Origin: Inediibacterium massiliense
Lineage (GTDB): Bacteria; Bacillota; Clostridia; Peptostreptococcales; Thermotaleaceae
DNA: 64,000 nt
Assembly (NCBI RefSeq): GCF_001282725.1
Contig: NZ_LN876586.1
Span: 583,009 to 647,008 of the forward strand
Direction: 5' to 3'
Shown here: positions 21,019 to 30,387 of the stretch, in pieces
How the letters are laid out: the number at the start of each line of letters is the position of its first letter
Position numbering within the stretch: the stretch's first letter is position 1
Notes under the pieces: generated by a model
Databases searched by the model: none
What the model was told of the DNA's origin: nothing
What the model saw: only the letters and a program-made list of their open reading frames with translations
Program-made: the position numbers and the translations under genes

Positions 21019-21465
21019 ATGAATGATGCTCAAAAAAATGATTTGTTTTATGTATGTTGTCTTATAGAATTTATAGGTAGAAAAACTAAAAATAGAAGGT
21101 TAACAATTGTTCAAATATTAGGTAAGGAAGAACTAACAAGACAATTAGATATTGCAGAGGTTAATCATTGTCTATCATTTGACCAAGTTTCAGATGAAAT
21201 AATAGAGTATTTTAATATACCAGAAGGTGATTTTGATACTGTTGGATTATGTAAATACAATGTTCCAAGTGTTCAAGCAATAGGAAAAGTGTATCAGAGA
21301 TTAATAATAAGTATAATTTCAGAACAAGATAATTTACTGGATGTTTTATTCAAAGTATTTGATTCATTTATAAGTGATGAAATTTCAGATTTCAATTCAT
21401 CTGTTTATTATAGTAACCCAGAGTATTTAAAGTATTCTTACTTAGAAGGAAGATTATTAGACTAA
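21019..21465 (+). CDS. Hypothetical protein, possible orphan partner of a DUF3990-type cassette
   Basis: A 148-residue soluble protein beginning MNDAQKNDLFYVCCLIEFIGRKTKN. It contains IAEVNHCLSFDQVSDEIIEYFNIPEG and FDSFISDEISDFNSSVYYSNPEYLKYSY. No signal peptide or membrane helix is seen. The ATG at 21019 has AGTGAGG seven bases upstream; a TTG at 20998 has no ribosome site. From memory of similar clostridial loci, such proteins accompany DUF3990/DUF3791 toxin-antitoxin-like genes, and the 15-codon remnant just upstream fits this; the assignment is inference. It follows hsdS in the same direction, so it belongs to the accessory island. Confidence 0.6.
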   Translation: MNDAQKNDLFYVCCLIEFIGRKTKNRRLTIVQILGKEELTRQLDIAEVNHCLSFDQVSDEIIEYFNIPEGDFDTVGLCKYNVPSVQAIGKVYQRLIISIISEQDNLLDVLFKVFDSFISDEISDFNSSVYYSNPEYLKYSYLEGRLLD

Positions 21466-21547
21466 TTACTTTTTCATCTTCTTGAAACTTATCAGAAAAT
21501 AAGATATAAATAGAATAAAGAGGAATATGATAAAGGAGTTGAAAAAT

Positions 21548-21646
21548 ATGAGAGGTATGAAACCCAAAACAAAAAAAGCAGTAGCTATTACTATTGCAGC
21601 TATGATGGTGATTAGTGCTTTTGCTACGGTAGTTTCGGTTTTTTAG
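21548..21646 (+). CDS. Small single-span membrane peptide (32 residues)
   Basis: The frame encodes a basic head (MRGMKPKTKKA) followed by one ~20-residue hydrophobic helix (VAITIAAMMVISAFATVVSVF). AAAGGAGTTG lies just before the ATG and a terminator follows. The size and layout recall the stressosome-associated Prli42 and DUF4044-type mini-proteins of Firmicutes, with a positively charged cytoplasmic end and a membrane anchor. Sequence identity to those cannot be judged here. Confidence 0.6.
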   Translation: MRGMKPKTKKAVAITIAAMMVISAFATVVSVF

Positions 21647-21693
21647 ATGGGTATATATTATATTATAAATATTTTAAATAAAAATAAATGAAA

Positions 21694-21727
21694 AGTGATT
21701 TCTATATAATAGGAATCATTTTTTTTA
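21694..21727 (+). terminator. Intrinsic terminator after the membrane peptide gene
   Basis: AGTGATTTCTA pairs imperfectly with TAGGAATCATT around TATAA and is followed by a long T run. Confidence 0.75.
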
Positions 21728-21933
21728 TTTTAAATATATTTAAAAAGAAAGAGAGCTTTTAATAGAGATGGATTAATTTTACAAGATATTTTCAGAAAAT
21801 TTAAAAAACAGAAAAAAGAATATGCTTTATGAATCATAATTTTAATACTCTTAGTTTATAATGAGGCAATCACAAAAGAAAGGAGGAAAATAAAAAAATA
21901 TGCCTCGAATGATATAATAAAGGAGGAAAAAAC

Positions 21934-23310
21934 ATGGAAGGATTTTTAGCCCTTGTTGGGAAAATCTCAGGATGGATTTGGGGTATACCCATGCTGATTA
22001 TTTTAGTAGGTGGAGGTATATGGATGACTTTTGCTTTAGGATTTTTTCAATTTCGCTATTTTCCGTTTATTATGAAAGAAACCTTTGGAAAGATCTTTGC
22101 AAAAGTAGAGGGAGAAGGAACCATATCTCCATTTCAAGCTGCAACCTCTGCATTAGCATCAACGATAGGGGCGTCTAATATTGTAGGAGTTCCAGTAGCT
22201 ATAGCTTTTGGAGGACCAGGAGCAATATTTTGGATGTGGGTAACTGCAATTTTAGGATCTGCATTAAAATTTTCAGAAATTATATTAGGAATAAAATATA
22301 GAGAAAAAAATCCACAAGGAGAATATGTTGGAGGTCCTATGTATTATTTAAGAAAAGGACTTAAATCTCCATTATTAGCTGGAATATTTGCATTTTGTTT
22401 GATGATTGAGATTGTACCATCTATTGCAACACAAACCGTATCTGTTGTACAAACAGCATCTACTATAGGTATATCAGTATGGGTAACAGGAGCAGTAGTA
22501 GCAATTATAGTAGGTTTAGTAGTATACGGAGGAATCAAAAGAATTGCTCAAGTAACAGAAAAATTAGTTCCTTTTATGGCACTTTTATATTTTATAGGAG
22601 CTCTAATTATTATATTATCCAATATTAGTAAACTTCCTATGGCAATTGGACTTATTTTTAAACATGCGTTTACTCCTATAGCAGCTGCTGGAGGATTTAC
22701 TGGAGCAGGAATTGCAGCTACTATGAGATGGGGGATTGCTAGAGGTGTTTATTCTAATGAAGCAGGTATGGGTACTGCACCAGTAGCTCACTGTGCTGCT
22801 GTAACGGATCATCCTGCTCGTCAAGCAATGTGGGGAATTTTTGAAGTTATTGTAGATACATTAGTTGTATGTACTACAACTGCTATAGTTGTTTTAGTGA
22901 CAGGATTATGGAAGACAGTTCCTGCTTCAGAAGCTGCTTCTATACCAGCTAGGGCTTTTCAAGGATTAATGGGAGAAGCATTGGGAGGTACTATTGTTAC
23001 CATTAGTATTCTTTTATTTGTATTATCTACCATTATTGTGATTGTATATTATGGAGAAAAACAAGCAGAATATCTTTTTGGAACTCAATTTTCAAGAATA
23101 ATGAGGTTTGTATATATTATTGCCATCTTTTTAGGTGCAGTTGGAGGACTAGAATTTTTATACCAATTCCTTGACATTTTACTTGCAGCTGTTATTATTC
23201 CAAATGTGATAGGACTGTTGTTTATGACAAAAGAAATTAGACAAATTAAAGATGAATTTTTTTATGATCCCAAGTATTATCCAGGAGCAAGAATTAAAAA
23301 TAGAAAATGA
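21934..23310 (+). CDS. Sodium:alanine (AGCS) symporter
   Basis: A 458-residue inner-membrane protein of the alanine/glycine:cation symporter family. Signatures are FQAATSALASTIGASNIVGVPVAIAFGGPGAIFWMWVTA, GGPMYYLRKGL, and RWGIARGVYSNEAGMGTAPVAHCAA at about residues 268-292, with roughly ten hydrophobic spans. Members import alanine, glycine or related small amino acids with Na+. AAAGGAGG at 21920-21927 sets the start. The terminator directly after it isolates it from the aldehyde dehydrogenase gene. The substrate is not determined by sequence. Confidence 0.93.
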   Translation: MEGFLALVGKISGWIWGIPMLIILVGGGIWMTFALGFFQFRYFPFIMKETFGKIFAKVEGEGTISPFQAATSALASTIGASNIVGVPVAIAFGGPGAIFWMWVTAILGSALKFSEIILGIKYREKNPQGEYVGGPMYYLRKGLKSPLLAGIFAFCLMIEIVPSIATQTVSVVQTASTIGISVWVTGAVVAIIVGLVVYGGIKRIAQVTEKLVPFMALLYFIGALIIILSNISKLPMAIGLIFKHAFTPIAAAGGFTGAGIAATMRWGIARGVYSNEAGMGTAPVAHCAAVTDHPARQAMWGIFEVIVDTLVVCTTTAIVVLVTGLWKTVPASEAASIPARAFQGLMGEALGGTIVTISILLFVLSTIIVIVYYGEKQAEYLFGTQFSRIMRFVYIIAIFLGAVGGLEFLYQFLDILLAAVIIPNVIGLLFMTKEIRQIKDEFFYDPKYYPGARIKNRK

Positions 23311-23316
23311 TAAAAT

Positions 23317-23364
23317 ATATGATAAAAACCCTAAAGGTGTTCTTCTTTAGGGTTTTTATCATAT
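23317..23364. terminator. Strong intrinsic terminator after the AGCS gene
   Basis: A perfect 20-base stem (ATATGATAAAAACCCTAAAG with its complement) around GTGTTCTT contains its own T tract on either strand. Confidence 0.9.
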
Positions 23365-23421
23365 ACAAAATTTTCAGTATTTTTGCATACAATAATACTT
23401 TTAGATTTTTCAGAAAATATA

Positions 23422-23451
23422 CTGACAAAGCTAATAAAATCATGTTATAAT
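23422..23451 (+). promoter_or_regulatory. Promoter of the aldehyde dehydrogenase gene
   Basis: CTGACA (23422-23427) and TATAAT (23446-23451) are 18 bases apart. The palindrome TTAACGTTAA directly after the -10 box could be an operator; this last point is inference. Confidence 0.65.
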
Positions 23452-23490
23452 ATTAACGTTAAAACATTAACAATAGTGGAGGGATGAAGG

Positions 23491-24855
23491 ATGGATGCAA
23501 GGAAATATATGGAAGAATTAGTAGGGAAGTCAAGAGCTGCACAAATAGAATTTGAAAACTTTACACAAGAACAAGTAGATGCAATTGTAAAGGCTATAGG
23601 AAGAGTAGTATATGACCATGCAGAAGAACTTGCAAAAATGGCTGTAGAAGAAACAGGAATGGGTGTATATGAACATAAAGTAGCTAAAAACAAAGGAAAA
23701 TCTAAAACGATTTGGAATAGTCTAAAAGGGAAAAAATCTGTAGGAATTATCGGCAGGGATCCAGAAAATGGTATTGTGGAAGTTGCAAAACCTATGGGAG
23801 TTGTAGGAGCTGTAACACCTACTACAAATCCTATTGTAACACCTATGTGCAATTCTATGTTTGCTATTAAGGGAAGAAACTCCATCATTATAGCACCTCA
23901 TCCAAGAGCTAAAAAATGTAGCACGTATACAGTACAATTAATCAATGAAGCTATTAAAAAATACAATGCCCCACAAAATTTAATACAAGTGATTGAAGAA
24001 CCATCAATTGAAAAAACAAATTTATTAATGAATGCTGTAGATGTAGTTGTAGCCACAGGCGGAATGGGTATGGTAAAAGCTGCTTATAGTAGTGGAAAAC
24101 CTTCCTATGGTGTAGGGGCAGGAAATGTTCAAGTAGTTGTAGATAGAGAGATGGACTTTGATGATGTTGCAACTAAAATTATCACTGGAAGAACTTTTGA
24201 CAATGGAATCATCTGTTCAGGAGAACAAACAGTCATTGCGCATGAAGATGATTATGACGGATTAATAGAAGCATTTAAGAAAAATGGTGCTTATTATGTA
24301 AATGATCCTAAGGAAAAAGAAGCTTTTAGAAACACTATATTTATAGATGGTGTGATTAATAAGGATGTAGTAGGACAATCACCACAAAAGGTTGCAGAGC
24401 TTGCAGGAATTAATATAGGAGAAGATGTGAAAGTTATTTTAATAGAAGCAGATGGAATTGGTCATGAAGATGTTTTATGCAAAGAAAAAATGTGTCCTGT
24501 TATGGCTACTTTTAAATGTAAAACATTTGAAGAAGGAATTCATATTGCACAAACAAATTTAAACTTAGAAGGAAAAGGACATAGTGCAGCAATTCATTCT
24601 AATAATCAAGAACATATAGATTATGCTGGTTTAAATCTTACAGTAAGTAGATTGGTAGTGAATCAACCGTCTTCTACTACTGCAGGAGGAAGTTTCTTCA
24701 ATGGATTTGCACCTACGACTACACTAGGATGTGGATCATGGGGAAATAATAGTATATCTGAAAACTTCACTTATAAACATATGATGAATATATCAAGAAT
24801 CGGACATTATGTATGTGATAGAGTAGTTCCTACAGATGAAGAATTGTGGGCTTAG
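23491..24855 (+). CDS. CoA-acylating-type aldehyde dehydrogenase
   Basis: A 454-residue NAD(P)-dependent aldehyde dehydrogenase of the acylating group (acetaldehyde/succinate-semialdehyde/sulfoacetaldehyde type). It shows VAKPMGVVGAVTPTTNPIVTPMCNSM, HPRAKKCS, VATGGMGMVKAAYSSGKPSYGVGAGNV, and the active-site Cys242 in DNGIICSGEQTVI. Two residues after that Cys is the Glu common to acylating members. The length is near that of SucD and SauS-type enzymes, so the product would be an acyl-CoA. It stands alone between terminators, next to a LysR regulator transcribed towards it; which aldehyde it uses is unknown. Confidence 0.85.
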   Translation: MDARKYMEELVGKSRAAQIEFENFTQEQVDAIVKAIGRVVYDHAEELAKMAVEETGMGVYEHKVAKNKGKSKTIWNSLKGKKSVGIIGRDPENGIVEVAKPMGVVGAVTPTTNPIVTPMCNSMFAIKGRNSIIIAPHPRAKKCSTYTVQLINEAIKKYNAPQNLIQVIEEPSIEKTNLLMNAVDVVVATGGMGMVKAAYSSGKPSYGVGAGNVQVVVDREMDFDDVATKIITGRTFDNGIICSGEQTVIAHEDDYDGLIEAFKKNGAYYVNDPKEKEAFRNTIFIDGVINKDVVGQSPQKVAELAGINIGEDVKVILIEADGIGHEDVLCKEKMCPVMATFKCKTFEEGIHIAQTNLNLEGKGHSAAIHSNNQEHIDYAGLNLTVSRLVVNQPSSTTAGGSFFNGFAPTTTLGCGSWGNNSISENFTYKHMMNISRIGHYVCDRVVPTDEELWA

Positions 24856-24875
24856 ATAAAAATATAACAAATTTG

Positions 24876-24907
24876 GAAAAATCAGCTATGAAAGTAGCTG
24901 GTTTTTC
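24876..24907. terminator. Terminator between convergent aldehyde dehydrogenase and LysR genes
   Basis: GAAAAATCAGCTA and TAGCTGGTTTTTC form a 13-base stem (one G-U) with a TGAAAG loop; T/A tracts on both sides make it usable from either direction. Confidence 0.85.
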
Positions 24908-24918
24908 TCTGTCATTTG

Positions 24919-25803
24919 TCAATTAATTAACAAACTCAAAAAATTTCTTGCAGCAGTAGAGAGTGGAATTTTTTTGTGAGTTAAAATTCCTATGCTTCTA
25001 CTGGGGGGCTTTGGAACTACATTTAATATAAAAATATCATCAGTTTTAGTAAGTGTTTGGATAGCATCCTCCATCACAAAAGATATTCCCAGTCCAATTT
25101 TAGTAAGTTCTATTAAAAGATCAATACTTTCTAATTCAATTTCAGGTAAGATAGATACTTGATTGGTTTGCAGGAAATCTTCAAAAAAATTTCTAGTGGT
25201 AGAATTCTTTTTAAGACTTAAAAAAGGATAATTTTCAAGATTTTTTAGAGAAATTTGTACATTTTTTAAGTGCTTATAAGATTTCCCTGCAATAAATACA
25301 TCTTGTATTTTTTTGATTTCTGTATATTTTATATCTTTATTTTTTTGCTCAAAAACATTTACTACGGCTAGATCTACTTTTCCTTCATACAAAAGATTTG
25401 CACAAAGAGGAGATGGTTTATTGATAAGTTGAATTTTAATATTTGGAAAAGCTTCATGGAATTTTTTTATATAAGATAAAAGATAATATTTACAAATCGT
25501 ATCACTGGCAGCAATTTTTACTTCTCCTGTATCTAAAGTATGAATGGATGCAATGAAATTTTCTCCTAAATGAATAAAATGAAAAGCATTTTTTATGTAG
25601 TCAAATAAAGCTTCTCCTTCAGAAGTAAATTTGACTTTTTTTGTATGGCGAACAAAGAGTTTAATATCTAATTTTTCTTCTAAGGCCTTAATAGACTGAC
25701 TCACAGCAGATTGAGAAATATATAATTCTTTAGCTGCCTCAGAAAAACTCATATATTTTCCTACATAATAAAAATTTTTATAAAGCTCTAAATTGATTTC
25801 CAT
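24919..25803 (-). CDS. LysR-family transcriptional regulator
   Basis: A 294-residue DNA-binding protein. The winged HTH is at residues 1-60 (NFYYVGKYMSFSEAAKELYISQSAVSQSIKALEEKLDIKLFVRHTKKVKFTSEGEALF), and the remainder is a two-lobed ligand-binding domain (DTGEVKIAASDTICKYYLLSYIKKFHEAFPNIKIQLINKPSP). The length is normal. It is divergent from purL and convergent with the aldehyde dehydrogenase gene. A link to either neighbour is only positional. The inducer is unknown. Confidence 0.92.
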   Translation of the reverse strand: MEINLELYKNFYYVGKYMSFSEAAKELYISQSAVSQSIKALEEKLDIKLFVRHTKKVKFTSEGEALFDYIKNAFHFIHLGENFIASIHTLDTGEVKIAASDTICKYYLLSYIKKFHEAFPNIKIQLINKPSPLCANLLYEGKVDLAVVNVFEQKNKDIKYTEIKKIQDVFIAGKSYKHLKNVQISLKNLENYPFLSLKKNSTTRNFFEDFLQTNQVSILPEIELESIDLLIELTKIGLGISFVMEDAIQTLTKTDDIFILNVVPKPPSRSIGILTHKKIPLSTAARNFLSLLIN

Positions 25804-25908
25804 TTATAAGCACCCCTAATATATATTATTAACAGTATTAATTTTATTTATTAATTTTATTATGTTACAATCAAATTGTAAATACTAAAAGAAAAAAGGT
25901 GGGATAAT

Positions 25909-28900
25909 ATGAGTGCCATCAAAAGAATTTATGTGGAAAAAAAAGAAGGTTTCGATATAGAAGCAAAAAATTTACTAGAAGATGTTAAACAAAATTTAGG
26001 GATAAATAAATTAGAAAATTTAAGAATTTTAAATCGTTATGATATAGAAGGAATTTCAGCAGAAGAATATAAAAAAGTTAAAAATACTATTTTTTCAGAA
26101 CCAAATGTAGATGATGTGTATGATGAAGTTTTTCCTATAGGAGATGAAGAAAAAGCTTTTGGAATTGAATATCTTCCAGGTCAATATGATCAAAGAGCAG
26201 ATTCAGCAGAGCAATGTGTTCAAATATTTACTCAAAAGGAAAAACCTCATATAAACACAGCGAAGATTATTCTAGTAAAGGCAGATATGACACAAGATGA
26301 ATTGAAAAAAATAAAAGAGTATTGTATCAACCCAGTAGATTCTAGAGAAGCAGAACTAAACAAACCAGATTCTTTAAAAATGCAGACTCAAAATCCAGAA
26401 AATGTAGAAGTCATCCATGATTTTTTGGAAAAAAGTGAAAAAGATCTAATGGACTTTAAAAATCATATGGGCTTTGCCATGAGCTTTGAAGATTTATTAT
26501 TTTGTCAAAAATATTTTAAAGAAGAAAAAAGAAACCCAACCATTACTGAATTAAAAGTCATAGATACTTATTGGTCAGATCATTGTAGACATACTACTTT
26601 TATGACTGAAATAGAAAAAGTACAAATAGAAGAGCCATTTATACAAAAAGTATATGATGAATATCTTTCTTCAAGAAAATATGTATATGAAGATAAAGAT
26701 CGAGATATGAATCTGATGGATTTAGCAACTATTGGTATGAAAGAGCTTAGAAAAAAAGGAAAATTAGATGATTTGGATGTTTCAGATGAAATTAATGCAT
26801 GTAGTATCAATATTAAAGTAGATGTAGAAGGAACTGAGGAAGACTGGCTTTTGATGTTTAAAAATGAAACACATAATCATCCTACAGAAATAGAACCTTT
26901 TGGAGGAGCTGCAACTTGTTTAGGAGGAGCTATTCGTGATCCTTTATCAGGAAGAAGTTATGTCTATCAAGCTATGCGTCTAACAGGAAGTGCAGACCCA
27001 AGATTAGATATAAAAGATACATTAGATGGAAAATTGCCTCAAAGAAAAATTACTACCCAAGCAGCAGCAGGATATAGTTCTTATGGAAATCAAATTGGAC
27101 TTGCTACAGGAGCTGTTGCTGAAGTTTATGATGAGGATTTTGTAGCCAAAAGAATGGAAGTAGGTGCAGTAATTGCAGCAGCACCAAAAGAAAATGTAGT
27201 AAGAGAAAATCCTGCTTTAGGAGATGTAATTATTTTAGTAGGAGGAAGAACGGGAAGAGATGGTGTAGGAGGAGCTACAGGATCTTCTAAGGAGCATGAT
27301 GAAGAATCCATTTTAAATTGTGGAGCAGAGGTACAAAAGGGAAATGCTCCAACAGAAAGAAAAATTCAAAGATTATTTAGAAATCCAATTGTAAGTAAAA
27401 TGATCAAAAGATGTAATGATTTTGGAGCAGGTGGAGTATCTGTTGCAATCGGAGAGCTTACGGATAGCTTAGAAATAGATTTAGATCAAGTACCTAAAAA
27501 ATATGATGGATTAGATGGAACAGAAATTGCCATATCTGAATCTCAAGAAAGAATGGCTGTAGTCGTAAAAAAAGAAGATGCAAAGAAGTTTATCAACCTT
27601 TCTAATGAAGAAAATCTAGAAGCAACTGTTGTAGCAAAGGTTACAGATACAGGTAGACTTGTGATGAAATGGAAAGGAAAAATTATTTTAGATATCTCTA
27701 GAGAATTTTTAGATACAAATGGAGTGAAACAAAAAACTTTAGTTAGTGTGCAATCTTTAGATAAAGAAAATAATTACTTTACAAATAATATAGAAGAAAA
27801 AGATTTAGAAAAAGCTTGGATTAAAAATCTTAAAGATCTTAATATAGCCAGTCAAAAGGGATTGATAGAGAGATTTGATAGTACTATAGGAGCAGGAACT
27901 GTTTTAATGCCACTAGGAGGAAAATATCAACTCACTCCAGCAGAAGGAATGGCTGCTAAGATTCCTGTTATGCATAAAGATACTACTACAGGAAGTTTAA
28001 TGAGCTATGGATATAATCCTAAAATTGGAAAATGGAGTCCTTTTCATGGAGCTTTGTATGCAGTAGTAGAAGCTATATCGAGAATAGTTGCTATGGGTGG
28101 AGATTATAAGAAAGTACGTTTGTCTTTTCAAGAGTATTTTGAAAAACTAGATAAAGATCCTAAAAAGTGGGGGAAACCTTTTAGTGCTTTATTAGGAGCA
28201 TATTTGGCACAAAAAGAATTTGAAACACCTGCTATAGGTGGAAAAGATAGTATGTCAGGAACTTTTAAAGATATAACTGTACCTCCGACACTAGCAGCTT
28301 TTGCAGTAAGTACTGTAGATATTAGAAATGTTATTTCTCCAGAAATCAAAAAAATAGGAAGTAAATTGATATATATTCCAGCAAAAAGAAATGAAAATGA
28401 ATTGATAGATTTTGAAGAATTAAAAAGAAATTTTGAAAAAATACATGAATTGGTTCAAAGCAAAAAGATTCTATCTATTCAATCTATAAGGATAGGAGGA
28501 ATCGCTTCTGCAATTAGTAAAATGGCTTTTGGGAATAAAATAGGAGTGGTATTTGAAAAAGAAATGAATGAAAATGAGTTATTTGCTCCTAATTATGGAT
28601 CATTTATTTTAGAGATGGATTCTGAAAATATTTCATCACTAAAAGGTATAAATTATGAAGTATTGGGAACGACTCAACAAAATGAAAATATTTTAATCAA
28701 TCATATTCAAGTTTCATTAGAAAAAATAGTAAAAGAATGGGAAGAACCATTAGAAAGTGTTTTTCCAACTTATAAAAAAGAAGAAGGAGAAATTAAAGAT
28801 ATTTCTTTTGAAAAGGGAATTTGTAAGAAAGCATCTATAAAATTGGCGAAACCTAGAATATTTATTCCAGCATTTCCAGGAACAAATTGTGAATATGATA

Positions 28901-29646
28901 CTCAAAGAGTCTTTGAAGAAGCAGGAGGAGTAGCAGAAACTTTAGTATTTAAAAATTTAACACCAAAAGATATAGAAGAATCTATTGAATATATGGTCAA
29001 TCATATAAAAAATTCACAAATTATAGCTTTACCAGGAGGATTTAGTGCAGGAGATGAACCAGATGGTTCTGGAAAATTTATTGCAACCATATTTAGAAAT
29101 GAAAAAGTAAAAAATGCTGTAATGGATTTACTCAAAAATAGAGATGGCTTAATGATTGGTATATGTAATGGATTTCAGGCACTGATAAAACTTGGACTCC
29201 TTCCTTATGGAGAAATTAAAGAGACATCATGTGATGCACCTACTCTTACTTTTAACAATATAGGAAGACATGTATCTACTATAGTTAGAACAAAAGTAGT
29301 TTCAAATCTTTCTCCATGGATGAGTTACACAAAAGTAGGAGAGATTCATACAGTAGCTGTATCTCACGGAGAAGGAAGATTTGTAGCAAATGAAGTAGAA
29401 ATGAAAAAAATGGTTCAAAATGGTCAAATTGCTACTCAATATGTAGATATGAATGGAAATGCAACCCATAAAATGCCTTACAATCCAAATGGATCTTTCT
29501 ATGGAGTAGAAGGAATTACAAGTCCTGATGGAAGGATTTTTGGAAAAATGGGTCATACAGAAAGAATGAAAGAATATACAGCCATCAATATAGATGGAAA
29601 TAAAGATCAAAGTATATTTAAAGCAGGAGTAGATTATTTTAAATAA
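25909..29646 (+). CDS. purL: Phosphoribosylformylglycinamidine synthase (single-chain)
   Basis: A 1245-residue enzyme that converts FGAR to FGAM with ATP and glutamine, the fourth step of purine synthesis. It is the large single-polypeptide form rather than the split PurL/PurQ/PurS of B. subtilis. It contains TYWSDHCRHTTF, NHPTEIEPFGGAATCLGGAIRDPLSGR, the second synthase half with PVMHKDTTTGSLMSYGYNP, and a C-terminal glutaminase (IPAFPGTNCEYD; nucleophile Cys1086 in GICNGFQALIKLGLLP; then VSHGEGRF). It is transcribed alone, some 900 bases before the permease-purE-D cluster, without a recognisable riboswitch of its own. Confidence 0.97.
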   Translation: MSAIKRIYVEKKEGFDIEAKNLLEDVKQNLGINKLENLRILNRYDIEGISAEEYKKVKNTIFSEPNVDDVYDEVFPIGDEEKAFGIEYLPGQYDQRADSAEQCVQIFTQKEKPHINTAKIILVKADMTQDELKKIKEYCINPVDSREAELNKPDSLKMQTQNPENVEVIHDFLEKSEKDLMDFKNHMGFAMSFEDLLFCQKYFKEEKRNPTITELKVIDTYWSDHCRHTTFMTEIEKVQIEEPFIQKVYDEYLSSRKYVYEDKDRDMNLMDLATIGMKELRKKGKLDDLDVSDEINACSINIKVDVEGTEEDWLLMFKNETHNHPTEIEPFGGAATCLGGAIRDPLSGRSYVYQAMRLTGSADPRLDIKDTLDGKLPQRKITTQAAAGYSSYGNQIGLATGAVAEVYDEDFVAKRMEVGAVIAAAPKENVVRENPALGDVIILVGGRTGRDGVGGATGSSKEHDEESILNCGAEVQKGNAPTERKIQRLFRNPIVSKMIKRCNDFGAGGVSVAIGELTDSLEIDLDQVPKKYDGLDGTEIAISESQERMAVVVKKEDAKKFINLSNEENLEATVVAKVTDTGRLVMKWKGKIILDISREFLDTNGVKQKTLVSVQSLDKENNYFTNNIEEKDLEKAWIKNLKDLNIASQKGLIERFDSTIGAGTVLMPLGGKYQLTPAEGMAAKIPVMHKDTTTGSLMSYGYNPKIGKWSPFHGALYAVVEAISRIVAMGGDYKKVRLSFQEYFEKLDKDPKKWGKPFSALLGAYLAQKEFETPAIGGKDSMSGTFKDITVPPTLAAFAVSTVDIRNVISPEIKKIGSKLIYIPAKRNENELIDFEELKRNFEKIHELVQSKKILSIQSIRIGGIASAISKMAFGNKIGVVFEKEMNENELFAPNYGSFILEMDSENISSLKGINYEVLGTTQQNENILINHIQVSLEKIVKEWEEPLESVFPTYKKEEGEIKDISFEKGICKKASIKLAKPRIFIPAFPGTNCEYDTQRVFEEAGGVAETLVFKNLTPKDIEESIEYMVNHIKNSQIIALPGGFSAGDEPDGSGKFIATIFRNEKVKNAVMDLLKNRDGLMIGICNGFQALIKLGLLPYGEIKETSCDAPTLTFNNIGRHVSTIVRTKVVSNLSPWMSYTKVGEIHTVAVSHGEGRFVANEVEMKKMVQNGQIATQYVDMNGNATHKMPYNPNGSFYGVEGITSPDGRIFGKMGHTERMKEYTAINIDGNKDQSIFKAGVDYFK

Positions 29647-29647
29647 A

Positions 29648-29683
29648 AAAAATCACATGTTCCTATAGGAACATGTGATTTTT
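29648..29683. terminator. Intrinsic terminator of purL
   Basis: AAATCACATGTTCC and GGAACATGTGATTT form a near-perfect palindrome with a four-base TATA centre, flanked by A and T tracts, so it can stop transcription from both sides. Confidence 0.92.
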
Positions 29684-29840
29684 ATCATACATAGGGAATG
29701 CTCATAAAACTTAGACTGTATAAAGTAGAATGAAAACTAAGGTACAAATGATGTACTTGGTAAGATTATAAATAAGTCTATATTTTTAGGTATGTATTTC
29801 AAAAAAGTATATTTATAAATACTTAAAAAGGAAGATGATT

Positions 29841-30041
29841 TTAATTAAAAAAATTCATACTGTATTGAGTTTCTATTGCATGAATTAAATTTTTCATGTC
29901 TTCTTTTTCTCTATGTATTCTAGGGTTATTTAAAGCAGATTCTAATTCTTTTTTTAATTCATTACGAAAATCGTATAATTGCTTCTTTTTTCTCGCTATA
30001 AGTAATTCTTTGAATTTTTTTTCTATAATTGCTTGAACCAT
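29841..30041 (-). CDS. Small hypothetical protein (66 residues)
   Basis: A Lys/Glu-rich, probably all-helical protein (FKELLIARKKKQLYDFRNELKKELESALNN) with a clear AAAGGAG eight bases before its ATG, which supports translation. No membrane helix or signal peptide is present and I do not recognise a family; the size is near Spo0E-type phosphatases but the SxxLD motif is missing. It is encoded opposite to the purine genes, divergent from the permease operon, within an otherwise non-coding stretch. Confidence 0.55.
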   Translation of the reverse strand: MVQAIIEKKFKELLIARKKKQLYDFRNELKKELESALNNPRIHREKEDMKNLIHAIETQYSMNFFN

Positions 30042-30162
30042 ATGATCAACTCCTTTTATATAATGATATACTAAGTAGATTCTAGAAAAGAGATAAGAAT
30101 CCTTTTGTTATTTATAGGGAAGACTAAAATTATATGGATTGTTTTATGTTGAATAGAAAATA

Positions 30163-30207
30163 TAATTCGAACTTTAGATAAAAAACAAAAACAAAATGTT
30201 CGTATAT
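30163..30207 (+). promoter_or_regulatory. Candidate PurR operator (inverted PurBox pair)
   Basis: TAATTCGAACTTT at 30163-30175 and, on the other strand, ATATACGAACATT (30195-30207) match the Bacillus PurBox AWWWCCGAACWWT at all but one or two positions. They face each other with their CGAAC cores 30 bases apart centre to centre, as in B. subtilis pur control regions. They lie ~50 bases upstream of the -35 box. No purR gene is in the window. Confidence 0.45.
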
Positions 30208-30253
30208 AAACATATCAATCTATAAATAATACAAAAAATATTCGAAAAAAGTA

Positions 30254-30285
30254 TTGACCTTTTCAAAGTCATTTGATAATATAAT
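30254..30285 (+). promoter_or_regulatory. Promoter of the permease-purE-D operon
   Basis: TTGACC at 30254-30259 is followed by TAATAT after 17 bases or TATAAT after 20 bases, just ahead of the tandem riboswitch. Confidence 0.65.
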
Positions 30286-30315
30286 AGTGAAACAAGAACA
30301 CGACAATTGATGATC

Positions 30316-30386
30316 TACTCGTATAATTTCGGTAATAGGGTCCGAAAGTATCTACCAAGCAACCGTAAATTGCTTGACTATGGGTG
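30316..30386 (+). promoter_or_regulatory. Guanine riboswitch aptamer (first of tandem pair)
   Basis: The purine aptamer core is TATAAT...TATCTACC...ACCGTAAAT...TTGACTATGGG. P2 is TTTCGG / CCGAAA, P3 is AAGCAA / TTGCTT, and P1 is TACTCGTA with TATGGGTG. The J3/1 base is C (TTGACTATG), indicating guanine. The second aptamer starts directly after it. Confidence 0.88.
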
Positions 30387-30387
30387 A

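Noticed and set aside
29841-30041. Small reverse-strand gene considered as a Spo0E-type phosphatase
   Set aside because: The size and helical pattern fit, but the SxxLD catalytic motif is not present.
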